From JAGTVG01 sp964389805 (lineage in GTDB: Bacteria > Bacteroidota > Bacteroidia > Cytophagales > Cyclobacteriaceae): a stretch of DNA of 7,151 nt. The stretch is taken from assembly GCA_964389805.1 (NCBI GenBank), contig CAYMFU010000024.1, positions 1-7,151 on the forward strand, given 5' to 3'. The notes under the pieces are model-generated. The model made no database searches and was not told where the DNA came from. It saw nothing but the letters and a program-made list of their open reading frames with translations. The translations under genes were made by a program, and so were the position numbers. This document shows, piece after piece, positions 6,650 to 7,151 of this stretch (the first letter of the stretch is position 1; each line of letters opens with the position of its first letter).

Positions 6650-7151
6650 ATGAAAAAGCTATTTGTCTTTCTTGCCTGCACACAGGTTTTTGGCTTGTTT
6701 GCCCAGCAGAATCCGGAAAAGGAGATTAATTCAGAAGTTGAACAGGTTACTGTCTTTTTTGCCAATGCGCAAATTACCCGGCAGAAAAGCCTCAGCGTGG
6801 AGTCGGGGAAAACAATCCTCAAGTTCCAGAATCTCAGTCCCTACATTAATCCAAAAAGTGTACAGGTAAAGGTCGATGGATCTGTTACAGTGCTGTCGGT
6901 TAATCACCAGCTGAACTACCTGGATGACATGGAGAAACCCGAGGAGCTTTCTGAGCTGGAAGCGAAGTATAAAGCCGCCGAGGGCAAAATGAAGGTTGAA
7001 CAGGCTCATATATCCGTGATCGATGAGGAAATTTTCTTTCTCCAGGAAAACAGGAAGATAGGAGGGAAGAACGAGGAGCTGAGCGTGACAAATCTGAAGG
7101 AGGCTTCGGCCTTCTACCGAACCAGGCTGACCTCCCTGAAACTGGAGAAAA
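6650..7151 (+). CDS. DUF4140/DUF4139 (mucoidy inhibitor MuiA-like) protein, N-terminal part
   Basis: The first 167 residues of a secreted protein whose 3' end is beyond the window. MKKLFVFLACTQVFGLFA is a signal peptide, probably cleaved after Ala18; the Cys10 is too early for a lipobox. Residues about 30-90 (EQVTVFFANAQITRQKSL, then VESGKTILKFQNLSPYINP and VQVKVDGSVTVLSV) match the DUF4140 beta-rich N-terminal domain. Residues about 95-167 form a charged coiled coil containing ENRKIGGKNEELSV and LKEASAFYRTRL, a region I associate with this family's NxxIGG...LK.A..FYR.RL pattern. Full-length members usually run over 500 residues with a C-terminal DUF4139 domain. Their biochemical role is poorly known; the MuiA name comes from a mucoidy phenotype. 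The ATG has an in-frame stop-free upstream stretch but no nearer in-frame ATG. It diverges from the peptidase gene. Confidence 0.88.
   Translation, partial: MKKLFVFLACTQVFGLFAQQNPEKEINSEVEQVTVFFANAQITRQKSLSVESGKTILKFQNLSPYINPKSVQVKVDGSVTVLSVNHQLNYLDDMEKPEELSELEAKYKAAEGKMKVEQAHISVIDEEIFFLQENRKIGGKNEELSVTNLKEASAFYRTRLTSLKLEK

Overview
The window reads as a piece of a Bacteroidota chromosome. The evidence is the gene content: a TPR–transmembrane–SpoIIE phosphatase of the type common in that phylum, a roughly 975-residue lipoprotein M16 zinc peptidase, and the start of a DUF4140/DUF4139 (MuiA-like) envelope protein. Start codons also lack Shine-Dalgarno sequences and intergenic DNA is AT-rich. 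I cannot name the genus.

Layout. (1) Bases 2-433 are the C-terminal end of a SpoIIE-type PP2C phosphatase whose start lies outside the window. (2) After a 222-base gap comes a complete paralogue at 656-2701: signal peptide, TPR repeats, one membrane segment, coiled coil, SpoIIE phosphatase. The two C-terminal tails align without gaps over 143 residues (102 identical by hand count), so this is a tandem duplication. (3) Bases 2702-2954 separate convergent genes and hold a degenerate 7-base tandem repeat. (4) Bases 2955-5882 on the minus strand encode a lipoprotein M16 peptidase with an intact HxxEH site. (5) Bases 5883-6649 (767 bases) carry no convincing gene. They do hold the most unusual structure here: two arrays of about 24-base repeats in opposite orientation (6120-6191 and 6215-6307), resembling decayed insertion-sequence ends of IS21-family type, followed by a short transposase-like fragment. 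(6) From 6650 to the window edge is the start of a secreted DUF4140/DUF4139 protein.

Functionally, the two phosphatases look like signalling outputs: TPRs outside the cytoplasm and a Ser/Thr phosphatase inside. No anti-sigma-factor antagonist or kinase partner is visible. The M16 lipoprotein and the MuiA-like protein are both envelope proteins transcribed divergently, but the long, mobile-element-littered gap between them gives no strong reason to link them. Apart from the inverted repeat array, I see no sign of a new defence or biosynthetic system.
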